Positions 37,973 through 45,552 of a DNA stretch of 64,000 nt are shown piece after piece. Made by a program: the position numbers and the translations under genes. The stretch spans positions 8,556,001 through 8,620,000 of the forward strand of contig NZ_CP150355.1 in the NCBI RefSeq assembly GCF_051521495.1, written 5' to 3'. The stretch is from Sorangium sp051521495 (lineage in GTDB: Bacteria > Myxococcota_A > Polyangia > Polyangiales > Polyangiaceae). The notes beneath the pieces were generated by a model that was not told where the DNA came from, ran no database searches, and saw only the letters and a list, made by a program, of their open reading frames with translations. Numbering within the stretch: position 1 is the stretch's first letter; the number at the start of each line of letters is the position of its first letter.

Positions 37973-39865
37973 ATGACCCCACCCGCCACGCCCGACCCCG
38001 ACCTCCAGCGCGCCCTGTCGGATCCGGGCTTCACGCCGGGCCGCCGTCACTTCGCCGCCTTGATCGAGATGCTCGAGACGGCCGGCGAGCCCGCCGAGCT
38101 GGCGGAGCGGGCGCTGCGGCGCGCCGGCGGCGCGGCGCTGCCCGCCGCGCTCGAGCGCGCGGCCGGCGCGGCCCCGGCGTTGCGCGCTCCGCTCACCCGG
38201 CTCGTCGGCAAGCTGATGGCCGCGGCGCCCCTCGATCCCGAGGTCTCGGACCGGGCGCGCGACTACCTGCTCGCCTGCCTCGGTGACGACGATCGCCGCA
38301 CGCGCCGCATGGCGGCGGTGGCGCTCGGCAAGCCGCGCGCGGCCGACGCCGGGCGTTCGCTCGTCGAGCAGGCGCTCGCGGACGCGGCGCGCAGCGAGCG
38401 CTCGCCCGACGTCCGCCGCGCGCTGGTCGACGCGCTCGGCAAGGTCGGCGGCAGCGCCGCGCTCGACGCGCTGGCCGAGCTCGGCGGCGACGACATCGCC
38501 GGCGTGCGCGCGCGCGCCGAGCTCCTGGCCAGGAGGACCCTGACGCGCGGCGAGCCGTCCGAGATCGCCGGCGATCGCGCGCCGGAGCGCCCCCTCCGGG
38601 TGGCGGTGCGCTGCCGGCGCGGGCTGGAGGCGATCCTCGCCGAGGAGCTCGCGGCGCTCGACGCGGGCGCTGCCGGCGGGGCGCTCGTCCCCGAGCTCCG
38701 GAGCGAGCCGTGCGGCGGCACGCGGGTCGAGGCGGTGCTGAGCGGCCGCCTCGACGCCCTGTTCGGTGCGCGCACGATGCTGTCATTCGCGTTCCCGCTG
38801 CCGCTCCGGAAGCTCGACCAGGGCGCCGACCTCGCCGCGGCGGTCGCGGAGCGGCTGCTCTCGCGGGAGGCGCGCGAGATCCTGCGCCGCTTCACGCTGG
38901 GCGCGATCCGCTACCGCATCGACTGGGCCGGCGGCGGCAAGCGCCGGGCAGCGGTGTTCCGCGCGGCGGCGGCCGTGGAGGCGGAGGCCCCGGAGCTCGT
39001 GAACGATCCGACCCAGAGCACGTGGGACGTGGTCGTCTACGAGGGCGCGGGCCGTGTCCGGGTCGAGCTCGCGCCGCGCCTGCCCGACCCGCGGTTCGCG
39101 TACCGCCGGGGCGACGTGCCCGCGGCGTCGCACCCGACGATCGCGGCCGCGCTCGCGCGCATCGCGGGGGTGCGCGGCGACGACGTCGTCTGGGATCCGT
39201 TCGTCGGCTCGGGCCTGGAGCTCTGCGAGCGCGCCCTGCTCGGGCCGTACCGGCGGCTCGTGGGCTCGGATCGCGATCCCAGAGCCTTGCAGATCGCGCG
39301 CGAGAACCTCGACGCCGCGGGCGCGCGCGGCGCGGAGCTCCTCCAGCGCGACGCGCACGGCCCGCCGCCGCCGGGCGAGGCGCCCACGCTGATCCTGACG
39401 AACCCACCCCTCGGGCGGCGCGTCGAGCGCACCGGAGATCTCGACGCCATGCTCGACCGCTTCGTCGAGGGCGCCGCGCGCGCGCTCGCGCCGGGCGGCA
39501 GGATGGTGTGGATCTCGCCGTTCCCCGAGCGAACCGAGGCGATCGCGCGCCGCTCAGGCCTCCGGCCCGAGGCGCTCCTGCGCGTGGACATGGGCGGCTT
39601 CGACGCGCAGATCCAGAGCTTCCACAAGGAGGCGCTCCGGCCGCGAGCGAGCCACGACCGACGCGACCACCCCCCTGCCGGGCGCGGCGGGCGCGGCCCC
39701 CAGCAGGCCGAGCTGCGCGGCGAACAGCATCGCCCCCACCGCCAGGAGCAGCGCCACCACCACCGCGATGATGATCCCGAGCCGACTCGAGCGATCAGGC
39801 GGCACGTCGGTGACCAGGCCGATGCCGTCGGCCGCCCCGAGGGGCGAGGGCGCCGGCGCGGCTGA
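37973..39865 (+). CDS. HEAT-repeat plus RlmL/Trm11-like RNA methyltransferase
   Basis: Up to 630 residues from the ATG at 37973. Residues about 90-190 look like HEAT repeats (RRMAAVALGKPRAADAG, SPDVRRALVDALGKVGG). About 205-370 is a THUMP-like region (VAVRCRRGLEAILAEELAAL). The methyltransferase domain follows, with RGDVPAASHPTIAAAL, DPFVGSGLELCERALLG (408-424), LVGSDRDPRAL and the N6/N2-methylase motif LILTNPPLGRR (477-483). Recognisable fold ends near HKEAL (about 554). The last 75 residues are His/Arg/Gln-rich and are the antisense of the convergent pseudokinase's membrane helix. So the stop codon appears displaced. The target RNA is unknown. Confidence 0.8.
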   Translation: MTPPATPDPDLQRALSDPGFTPGRRHFAALIEMLETAGEPAELAERALRRAGGAALPAALERAAGAAPALRAPLTRLVGKLMAAAPLDPEVSDRARDYLLACLGDDDRRTRRMAAVALGKPRAADAGRSLVEQALADAARSERSPDVRRALVDALGKVGGSAALDALAELGGDDIAGVRARAELLARRTLTRGEPSEIAGDRAPERPLRVAVRCRRGLEAILAEELAALDAGAAGGALVPELRSEPCGGTRVEAVLSGRLDALFGARTMLSFAFPLPLRKLDQGADLAAAVAERLLSREAREILRRFTLGAIRYRIDWAGGGKRRAAVFRAAAAVEAEAPELVNDPTQSTWDVVVYEGAGRVRVELAPRLPDPRFAYRRGDVPAASHPTIAAALARIAGVRGDDVVWDPFVGSGLELCERALLGPYRRLVGSDRDPRALQIARENLDAAGARGAELLQRDAHGPPPPGEAPTLILTNPPLGRRVERTGDLDAMLDRFVEGAARALAPGGRMVWISPFPERTEAIARRSGLRPEALLRVDMGGFDAQIQSFHKEALRPRASHDRRDHPPAGRGGRGPQQAELRGEQHRPHRQEQRHHHRDDDPEPTRAIRRHVGDQADAVGRPEGRGRRRG

Positions 39866-41425
39866 GCCCTGCGCTGCGCTCCGAGCGGGAGCGGCGGCGC
39901 TCGGCGGCGCCGCGAAGGCGCTCTGCGGGACCGGCGAAGCCTGCAGCGGCGGGCTCAGCGCGCCGGCGGCAGCGGAGCTCGGCCCGAGGAGCGCGCCGCC
40001 CCCCGCGTCGGCCCTCGTGGACGCCGAGGCCGCGGGCGCCCCCGCGGACCGCTCGAGCGGCGCAGCGGCGGAGCGACCTGCCGCCGCATCGGCGAGCGCC
40101 TGGGGCGCGCCGAGCGGCGGCGTCGCGTCGACCTGGTGCGGCACGACAGGCGTGGGAGCCTCCCGCGTCCGCGTGGGGACATCGTCGTCATCGTCGTCGT
40201 CGTCGTCTCGATCGTCGACGACCGTGGGCGCATCGAGCGTGGGCTCGTCGTGCATCTCCTCGTCGAGATCGCCGAGGAAAGGCAGCTCGCCGCCCCGGGG
40301 CTCCAGCCTTGCGACGGCCTCGTTCTCCGCGTCCCGGCGCTCGCGCCCCTGGAGCGCCGGCGCTGGCGCTCCGATCGGCGACGGCTCGCGAGAACCTCCA
40401 GCGGGCGACGCCGCGGTCGAAGCAGGCCGCCCCGCGTCGGGCGCGCGGTGCGCGGCGGACGCTGGTCCTCCGAAGCGCGCGGGCGCTGCGGCCGCTGGCC
40501 CAGCAGCGCTGCGCAGGCTCACCGGCGTCACCTCCCGCGGGACCATCCTGGGCCCCTCGCCTTCGCGACCGTCGCCGGACGACTGGGTCAGCGGGACTGC
40601 CCTCACGCCCGGAACGCGCGCTCGCGCGACCGGAGCGCGCCCTGACGCGGCCGGAGCCGCCGCAGGCGCCCCGGGGCTCGGAGCGGCCCCCGGCCTCGGG
40701 GCCGACGCGCCGGGTTGCGCGGCCGGGGGCCGCGCGCGCTCGGCCGGGAGGGCCGGCGGCGGAAGCCCCGCCGCCGCTGCCGCCGCGCGCGCCGCGATGA
40801 CCTCGTCGAGCTGGCTCGAGCTGAGCGGCGAGACCCGCATCAGCGTGCGCACCTCGTCGTCGTCCTCGTCGTTCGTCGCGTCCTCGTCGTCGAGCGGGAG
40901 CAGCGCGCGCACCGCGGGATCGGGGTGCCACTCCTCGAGGGCGCGCCGGAAGGCGGCGGCGTTCGTCGTGCGCGCGGAGCGATCGCGCTGGAACGCGTCG
41001 TCGAGGACCCGCTGGAGATCGTCGTCGCCGACGTCGAAGACGGCGAGCGGCGCCGGCGAGGAGCTCGCGATCCGTTGCCGCGTCTCGGCGTCGCTCCCGC
41101 CGCCGAAGGCGCTCGCCCCGGTCAGCACCTCGTAGAGCGTCGCCGCGATCGCCCATACGTCGTCGCCAGCCGACAGCGTCCCGCCTCCGAGGCGCTCGGG
41201 CGACTGGTAGGCGATGCGGCTCGGCGTCTGGCGCAGGTCGGCCAGGATCGCCTTCGAGGTGCGATCGACCGCGGTCGTGAGCACGCACTCGGGCGAGATG
41301 GCGCCGTGCGCGACGCCGAGGGCGTGCAGCGCCTCGATCCGCTTCGCAAGACGAATGGCCCAGCCGACGGCGTCGAGCTCGTTCAGCGGGCCATCGCGCA
41401 AGATCCGAGTTGCAAGCGTTTCCAC
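39554..41425 (-). CDS. N-lobe-less Ser/Thr pseudokinase with long linker and C-terminal membrane helix
   Basis: A 623-residue protein starting at a GTG. Only the kinase C-lobe is present: it begins at helix D (TRILRDGPLNELDAVGWAIRLAKRIEAL is not extended upstream by any Gly-loop or Lys strand). The catalytic loop reads VAHGAISPECVL (40-49) instead of HRDLKPEN, and DFG is replaced by ADLRQ. APE (YQSPERL) and the helix-F Asp (DDVWAIAATLYEVLTG) remain. So it should not phosphorylate. A long Ala/Pro/Asp linker with a DDDDDDDDD run (near 40190) leads to a membrane helix (IIIAVVVALLLAVGAMLFAA). The final 40 or so residues are antisense to the methylase gene. Confidence 0.82.
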   Translation of the reverse strand: METLATRILRDGPLNELDAVGWAIRLAKRIEALHALGVAHGAISPECVLTTAVDRTSKAILADLRQTPSRIAYQSPERLGGGTLSAGDDVWAIAATLYEVLTGASAFGGGSDAETRQRIASSSPAPLAVFDVGDDDLQRVLDDAFQRDRSARTTNAAAFRRALEEWHPDPAVRALLPLDDEDATNDEDDDEVRTLMRVSPLSSSQLDEVIAARAAAAAAGLPPPALPAERARPPAAQPGASAPRPGAAPSPGAPAAAPAASGRAPVARARVPGVRAVPLTQSSGDGREGEGPRMVPREVTPVSLRSAAGPAAAAPARFGGPASAAHRAPDAGRPASTAASPAGGSREPSPIGAPAPALQGRERRDAENEAVARLEPRGGELPFLGDLDEEMHDEPTLDAPTVVDDRDDDDDDDDDVPTRTREAPTPVVPHQVDATPPLGAPQALADAAAGRSAAAPLERSAGAPAASASTRADAGGGALLGPSSAAAGALSPPLQASPVPQSAFAAPPSAAAPARSAAQGSAAPAPSPLGAADGIGLVTDVPPDRSSRLGIIIAVVVALLLAVGAMLFAAQLGLLGAAPAAPGRGVVASVVARSRPERLLVEALDLRVEAAHVHAQERLGPEA

Positions 41426-41595
41426 TTACGAAGCCAGGGTAGTACCGGTCCGCCGAAGTTTGTATCTCGATCCGCGTGCCGCTCGCTCCTGGAGCGACCG
41501 ATCCCGGGGCGCGCGCCTCGCCGCGTACGTTCCGGGGCGGCGCCCCTGACGGACGGCGCCGGCTCGCGGATCCGCGGCGCGGGCAGACGCGCTCT

Positions 41596-42909
41596 TCACG
41601 ACCGCTCGCCCCCCGCCGCGTCGGTCGGGACGATGCGGACGCGCCGTACCCGCCGGCCGGCGACGTCCATCGCCACGAGCGTGTAGCCCTCGCACTCGAC
41701 GCGCTCGCCCGCCTCGGGCGGGTGCTCGAGCCGGCCGAGCATGTAACCGCCGACCGTCTCGACGGTCTTCACCTCGGGCAGCAGCACGATGTGCGCGTCG
41801 CGCTCCAGGTCCGCGAGCAGGACGCGGCCATCGACGTCGACGATGCCGCCGCCGCGGCGGTGGATGGGCGGCACCTCCTCGTCGTTCTCGTCGCGGATCT
41901 CGCCGACGATCTCCTCGATGAGGTCCTCCATCGTCACGAGCCCCATGAACTCGCCCGAGGCCGACGTGATGATCGCCACCGGCACCTGGCGCGCCTGCAT
42001 CTCGAGGCGGAGGCGCTCGACCGAGGTGTTCTCGCGCGCGAAGATCGGCTTGCGGAGCAGCTCGGCGACGCGCGCCGCGCGGCGGCGGTGGCTCAGGACG
42101 TCGAACAGGTCGCGCAGGTGCAGGTAGCCGAGCACGTTCTTGCCCTGCTCGTCGAGCACCGGGTATCGGGAGTAGCCGGCGTCGGCCACGATCCGCACCG
42201 CCTCGTCGATCGTCATGTTCGCGCGCAGGGTCGCCGCGTCGGAGCGGAGCGACATCACGTGCCTCGCCGTGCGCCGGCGCAGGTCGAAGATGCGCACGAG
42301 CATGCTGCGCAGCGCCGGATCGAGCCCCGCGGGGCTCTTGGTCAAGAGCAGCCGGAGCTCCTCCGACGTGTGCGCGATCTCCTCCTCGCCCACCGGCCGG
42401 AGCCCGAAGAGCCGGACGAACCCGTTCGCCAGCGAGTTGAGCACCCAGATGACCGGCCACATCAGGACGAAGAACGCATGCAGCGGCCGCGCCGCCCATA
42501 GCGTAACCTTCTCGGTCCGCTGGATCGCGAGCGACTTCGGCGCGAGCTCCCCGATCACGGTGTGGAGCGACGTGATCAGGATGAACGCGATGCCGATGGC
42601 GATGGCGTGCGCGCCGACCCCCGACCAGGCGTCGAGCGGCGCGAGCAACGGCTCGATGAGGTGGGCGATGGCCGGCTCGCCGATCCAGCCGAGCCCGAGG
42701 GACGCGAGCGTGATGCCCAGCTGGTTGGCGGACAGGTACGCGTCGAGCCGCTGCGACATCTGGAGCGCGAGCCGGGCGCGCGCGTCCCCGTCGCGCACGA
42801 GCTGCTCCAGCCGCGTCGGCCGCATCTTGACGATGGCGAACTCGGACGCGACGAAGAACGCGTTGAGGAGCACCAGGAGCGCGGTGCCCACGAGGTAGAC
42901 GAACGTCAT
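41596..42909 (-). CDS. CNNM/CorC (HlyC) family membrane protein
   Basis: A 437-residue protein with the usual three parts: a DUF21 membrane domain with about four helices (FVYLVGTALLVLLNAFFVASEFAIVK, IGIAFILITSLHTVIGELAPKSLAIQR), a CBS pair (about 215-340; MTIDEAVRIVADAGYSRYPV, FMGLVTMEDLIEEIVGEI) and a C-terminal CorC_HlyC domain (HIVLLPEVKTVETVGGYML). The family is tied to Mg2+/Co2+ homeostasis; the old name hemolysin is misleading. It lies upstream of the pseudokinase on the same strand, 170 bases apart. Confidence 0.93.
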   Translation of the reverse strand: MTFVYLVGTALLVLLNAFFVASEFAIVKMRPTRLEQLVRDGDARARLALQMSQRLDAYLSANQLGITLASLGLGWIGEPAIAHLIEPLLAPLDAWSGVGAHAIAIGIAFILITSLHTVIGELAPKSLAIQRTEKVTLWAARPLHAFFVLMWPVIWVLNSLANGFVRLFGLRPVGEEEIAHTSEELRLLLTKSPAGLDPALRSMLVRIFDLRRRTARHVMSLRSDAATLRANMTIDEAVRIVADAGYSRYPVLDEQGKNVLGYLHLRDLFDVLSHRRRAARVAELLRKPIFARENTSVERLRLEMQARQVPVAIITSASGEFMGLVTMEDLIEEIVGEIRDENDEEVPPIHRRGGGIVDVDGRVLLADLERDAHIVLLPEVKTVETVGGYMLGRLEHPPEAGERVECEGYTLVAMDVAGRRVRRVRIVPTDAAGGERS

Positions 42910-42984
42910 ACCGGTCGACGCCCTCCTCCAGGTGCGCCCGCCGCCCAGCGCCTCCTCGGCGACGAGCCGCGCGACGAGCCGCGC

Positions 42985-44361
42985 CTAGATCCTCGCACGT
43001 TCGAGGATCTTGCTTCGCAAGTCCGGGTCGTCGTTGCTGAGTCCATCGACGAGAGCATCGGCCGGGGATCGCCCCTTGGCGATGAGCGCGCTGATCCGAT
43101 CGAGGTGGACGCGCTCATCCTTGCCGTTCTTGTTCAGGCGCGCGCGCCGCTCGAGGCCGCCCGAGGCGATCGAGACGAGCCGCTCGGCCAGCGCCGCGAG
43201 CGGCTGGCCGCGGAATGTAGCGCGGAGCGCGCGCTCGGCGATCTTCGGGCGCACGGCCTCGAGCTCGTCGAACCTGAAGCTCTCGGACAGGGCGTCGGCC
43301 TCGTCGAGCGCGCGCGCGTCGTAGAAGATCCCGGTCCACAGCGCCGGCAGCGCGCAAACGAGGCTCGCCGGGAGCGAGTCCGCGCCGCGGACCTCGATGG
43401 TCCGCTTCAGCCTGACCTCCGGGAAGAGGGTGTTGAGGTGCATCTCCCAGTCGGCGCGGGTGGCCCGGTGCCCCTCGAAGCCGTGCTCCAGGAAGTCGCG
43501 GAAGGTCTGCCCCGTGTTCTCGATCACCGCGCCGTCGCGCTTGAAGAGGAACATCGGCGCGTCGACGGCCCACGTGACGTAGTCCGAGAAGCGACGCCCG
43601 CGCTCGAGCACGTTGCGGATCAGCCCCTGCCGCGCGGCGTCGACGTCGAGCCAGACCTTCGCGCGGTAGCTCCGCCCGCCGAACAGCGCCCCCTCGTAGA
43701 ACGGGGAGTTCGCGAAGATGGCGGTCACGAGCGGGGAGAGCCGGAGCGACACGCGGAGCGCGCGCATCGCCGCCTCCTCGCTGGCGTAGTCGAAGTTCGC
43801 CTGCACGGTGGCGGTGCGCCGCATCATGTCGAGGCCGTGCGCGCCGCGCGTCGGCAGGTAGCGCCGCATGATCGCGTAGCGCGCCTTGGGCACCCAGGAG
43901 AGCTCGGCCTGCGACGCGAAGGGGTGGAACCCGATGCCGAGCCAGGCCAGCTTGAGCTCGGCGGAGATGTCGCGCAGCTCCGCGAGGTGCCCGCTCATCT
44001 CCATACAGATCTGGTGAATGTTCTCGAGGGGGGCGCCGGACAGCTCGAGCTGCCCGCCCGGCTCGAGCGTCACCGAGGCGCCAGCCCGGACGAGCGCGAT
44101 CAGCGGACCGCCGGGGACCTCGTGCTCTGGCGTCCAGCCGTGCCGCTCGACGAGCGCCTGGAGCACGGCGAGGACGCTCCGCTCCCCCTCGTACGGGAGG
44201 GCAGCGCCCGTCCTGGCATCGACCCCGAACTTCTCCGCCTCGGCGCCGATCCGGTGAAGCGACTCGGGCTTCGTGGCTTCGTGAAAGGGAAACAGCAGGT
44301 CGTCGAACGTCTCCAACGGCTGAGACTTCGACTCACTCCCGTGGCTTGCATCGGCCATCAT
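42985..44361 (-). CDS. gshA: Glutamate-cysteine ligase (plant/alphaproteobacterial type)
   Basis: First enzyme of glutathione synthesis, joining Glu and Cys with ATP. The 458-residue length and blocks IGAEAEKFGV, SVTLEPGGQLELSGAP, FHPFASQAELSWVPKARYAIMRRYLP, MRRTATVQANFDY, ANSPFYEGALFGGRS and TIEVRGADSLP match the GCS2-type enzymes of plants and alphaproteobacteria. Starts at GTG 44364, ATG 44361 and ATG 44358 are adjacent; GGAAG upstream fits 44361 best. The homocysteine-methyltransferase-like gene ends 27 bases upstream on the same strand. Two GST genes lie elsewhere in the window. No gshB is seen. Confidence 0.93.
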   Translation of the reverse strand: MMADASHGSESKSQPLETFDDLLFPFHEATKPESLHRIGAEAEKFGVDARTGAALPYEGERSVLAVLQALVERHGWTPEHEVPGGPLIALVRAGASVTLEPGGQLELSGAPLENIHQICMEMSGHLAELRDISAELKLAWLGIGFHPFASQAELSWVPKARYAIMRRYLPTRGAHGLDMMRRTATVQANFDYASEEAAMRALRVSLRLSPLVTAIFANSPFYEGALFGGRSYRAKVWLDVDAARQGLIRNVLERGRRFSDYVTWAVDAPMFLFKRDGAVIENTGQTFRDFLEHGFEGHRATRADWEMHLNTLFPEVRLKRTIEVRGADSLPASLVCALPALWTGIFYDARALDEADALSESFRFDELEAVRPKIAERALRATFRGQPLAALAERLVSIASGGLERRARLNKNGKDERVHLDRISALIAKGRSPADALVDGLSNDDPDLRSKILERARI

Positions 44362-44388
44362 CACGCTTCCGGTTGTTTGCGTTCTCGC

Positions 44389-45438
44389 CTAGAGCGCGCG
44401 CCTGAGAAGAGGCGCGCGCTGCGTCGTACGGAGCATCTTCGCGAGCGCTCCGAGATGCGCCAGCGTTGTCCCCGTCCCTCCCCCGAGCATTCGCGCGCCT
44501 GCCTCGATGAGCCGCGCCGCGGACGCCGCCCAAGCATCGCAGATCTCGGCGGGGGCGAGGCGGTCGGCCCCGTCCGCCTGCGCGGACTCCGCGCCGAGCA
44601 GCACGCCGACCTGTGCCTCGTGGGCGACGCCCTCGAGGCGTCGGAGCACGTTGAGCCCGAGCTCAGCCGACGCCACCTCGAAGAGCAGCGCGTCCGCGCC
44701 GCTGTCGAGGGCCGCCCGGGCGACGTCCTCGAAGCCCTCGCCGTCGGCGGTGCGCCCTGCGCCGTCGAGCTCCACGAGAGCCCACGTGGCCAGCTGCGTC
44801 GTGCTGGCGCTGACCACCGCCGCGCGGCGCGCGAGCCGCGCGACCGCGGGGCCGACGCACGCTGCCTGGGTTGGATCGAAGCCGCACGCGACCAGGATCT
44901 CGCAGCCGGCCGCTGCCAGCCTGGCCGCATGGACGGCGTAGTCTTCCGCGATCCGGTCGGCCATGGGCGCGGCAGCAGTGTGGCCCAGGATACCGGCCAC
45001 CGCCACGCGGCGCGCGGCCGCGCCCGCCGCCTCCGTCGCGAGCTCGACCGCGGTTCCGGTCAGCGCCGCGGCGCGGAACGCCATGCCGATGGGCGCCAGG
45101 GCGCGCGTCGTGGTCGCGGACGTGAGCGCCCGGAGCACGTCGATCCCCAGCGCGATCTCCTGCTCGTGCAGATCAGCGATCGACCGAGGCGACTCGCGGA
45201 GCAGCCGGCCGAGGGCGGTGTTGGAGGAGACCGCGGTGCCTCGTCCACGGAGCGAAGCGAGCGGATCGCCGCCGATGATGAGCGGACGACCTACGGGAGG
45301 CCGAGAGGTCGAGGCCTCGGGCGCATTCACGTCCTTCGCTGCTTTCCAGGGCTCCTCTACCACCGGTCTATAAGGGGAAACTAGCCCAAGACGGCCCTTC
45401 CGCGTCGCGAAATGGTGCAGGCCAGCGGGCTGGGGCAC
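44389..45438 (-). CDS. Homocysteine S-methyltransferase-like protein lacking zinc cysteines
   Basis: Up to 349 residues (GTG at 45438; start uncertain, as homology begins near 50). The TIM-barrel course of the Hcy-binding family is clear: IIGGDPLASLRGRG (normally DGAMGTxLxxxG), GIDVLRALTSATTTRALAPIG, VAVAGILGHT, YAVHAARLAAAGCEILV, FEDVARAALDSGADALLFEV and ARMLGGGTGTTLAHL. The zinc-site motifs are gone: GGCCGT is GGGTGT (Gly321-Thr322), and the earlier NC is replaced in VLLGAES. It cannot bind zinc in the usual way. It precedes gshA and is probably co-transcribed, suggesting a thiol-related role; inference. Confidence 0.75.
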   Translation of the reverse strand: MPQPAGLHHFATRKGRLGLVSPYRPVVEEPWKAAKDVNAPEASTSRPPVGRPLIIGGDPLASLRGRGTAVSSNTALGRLLRESPRSIADLHEQEIALGIDVLRALTSATTTRALAPIGMAFRAAALTGTAVELATEAAGAAARRVAVAGILGHTAAAPMADRIAEDYAVHAARLAAAGCEILVACGFDPTQAACVGPAVARLARRAAVVSASTTQLATWALVELDGAGRTADGEGFEDVARAALDSGADALLFEVASAELGLNVLRRLEGVAHEAQVGVLLGAESAQADGADRLAPAEICDAWAASAARLIEAGARMLGGGTGTTLAHLGALAKMLRTTQRAPLLRRAL

Positions 45439-45552
45439 AGCGTTTCATGCAGCGCGGTCGGGGGCAACCTGACGGAGGCTCGGCGGCGCTGGGCGAGACA
45501 CCGGGGTGGAAGGTGGGATCAGCCGTCATGACGGGCTCCGCGTTGCCACGGG

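Noticed and set aside
40180..40220. GTC/GTCAT trinucleotide run as a separate repeat element
   Set aside because: It simply encodes the poly-Asp stretch of the pseudokinase linker.
45439..45552. Riboswitch upstream of the homocysteine-methyltransferase-like gene
   Set aside because: The short leader shows no cobalamin or SAM riboswitch core that I can recognise.
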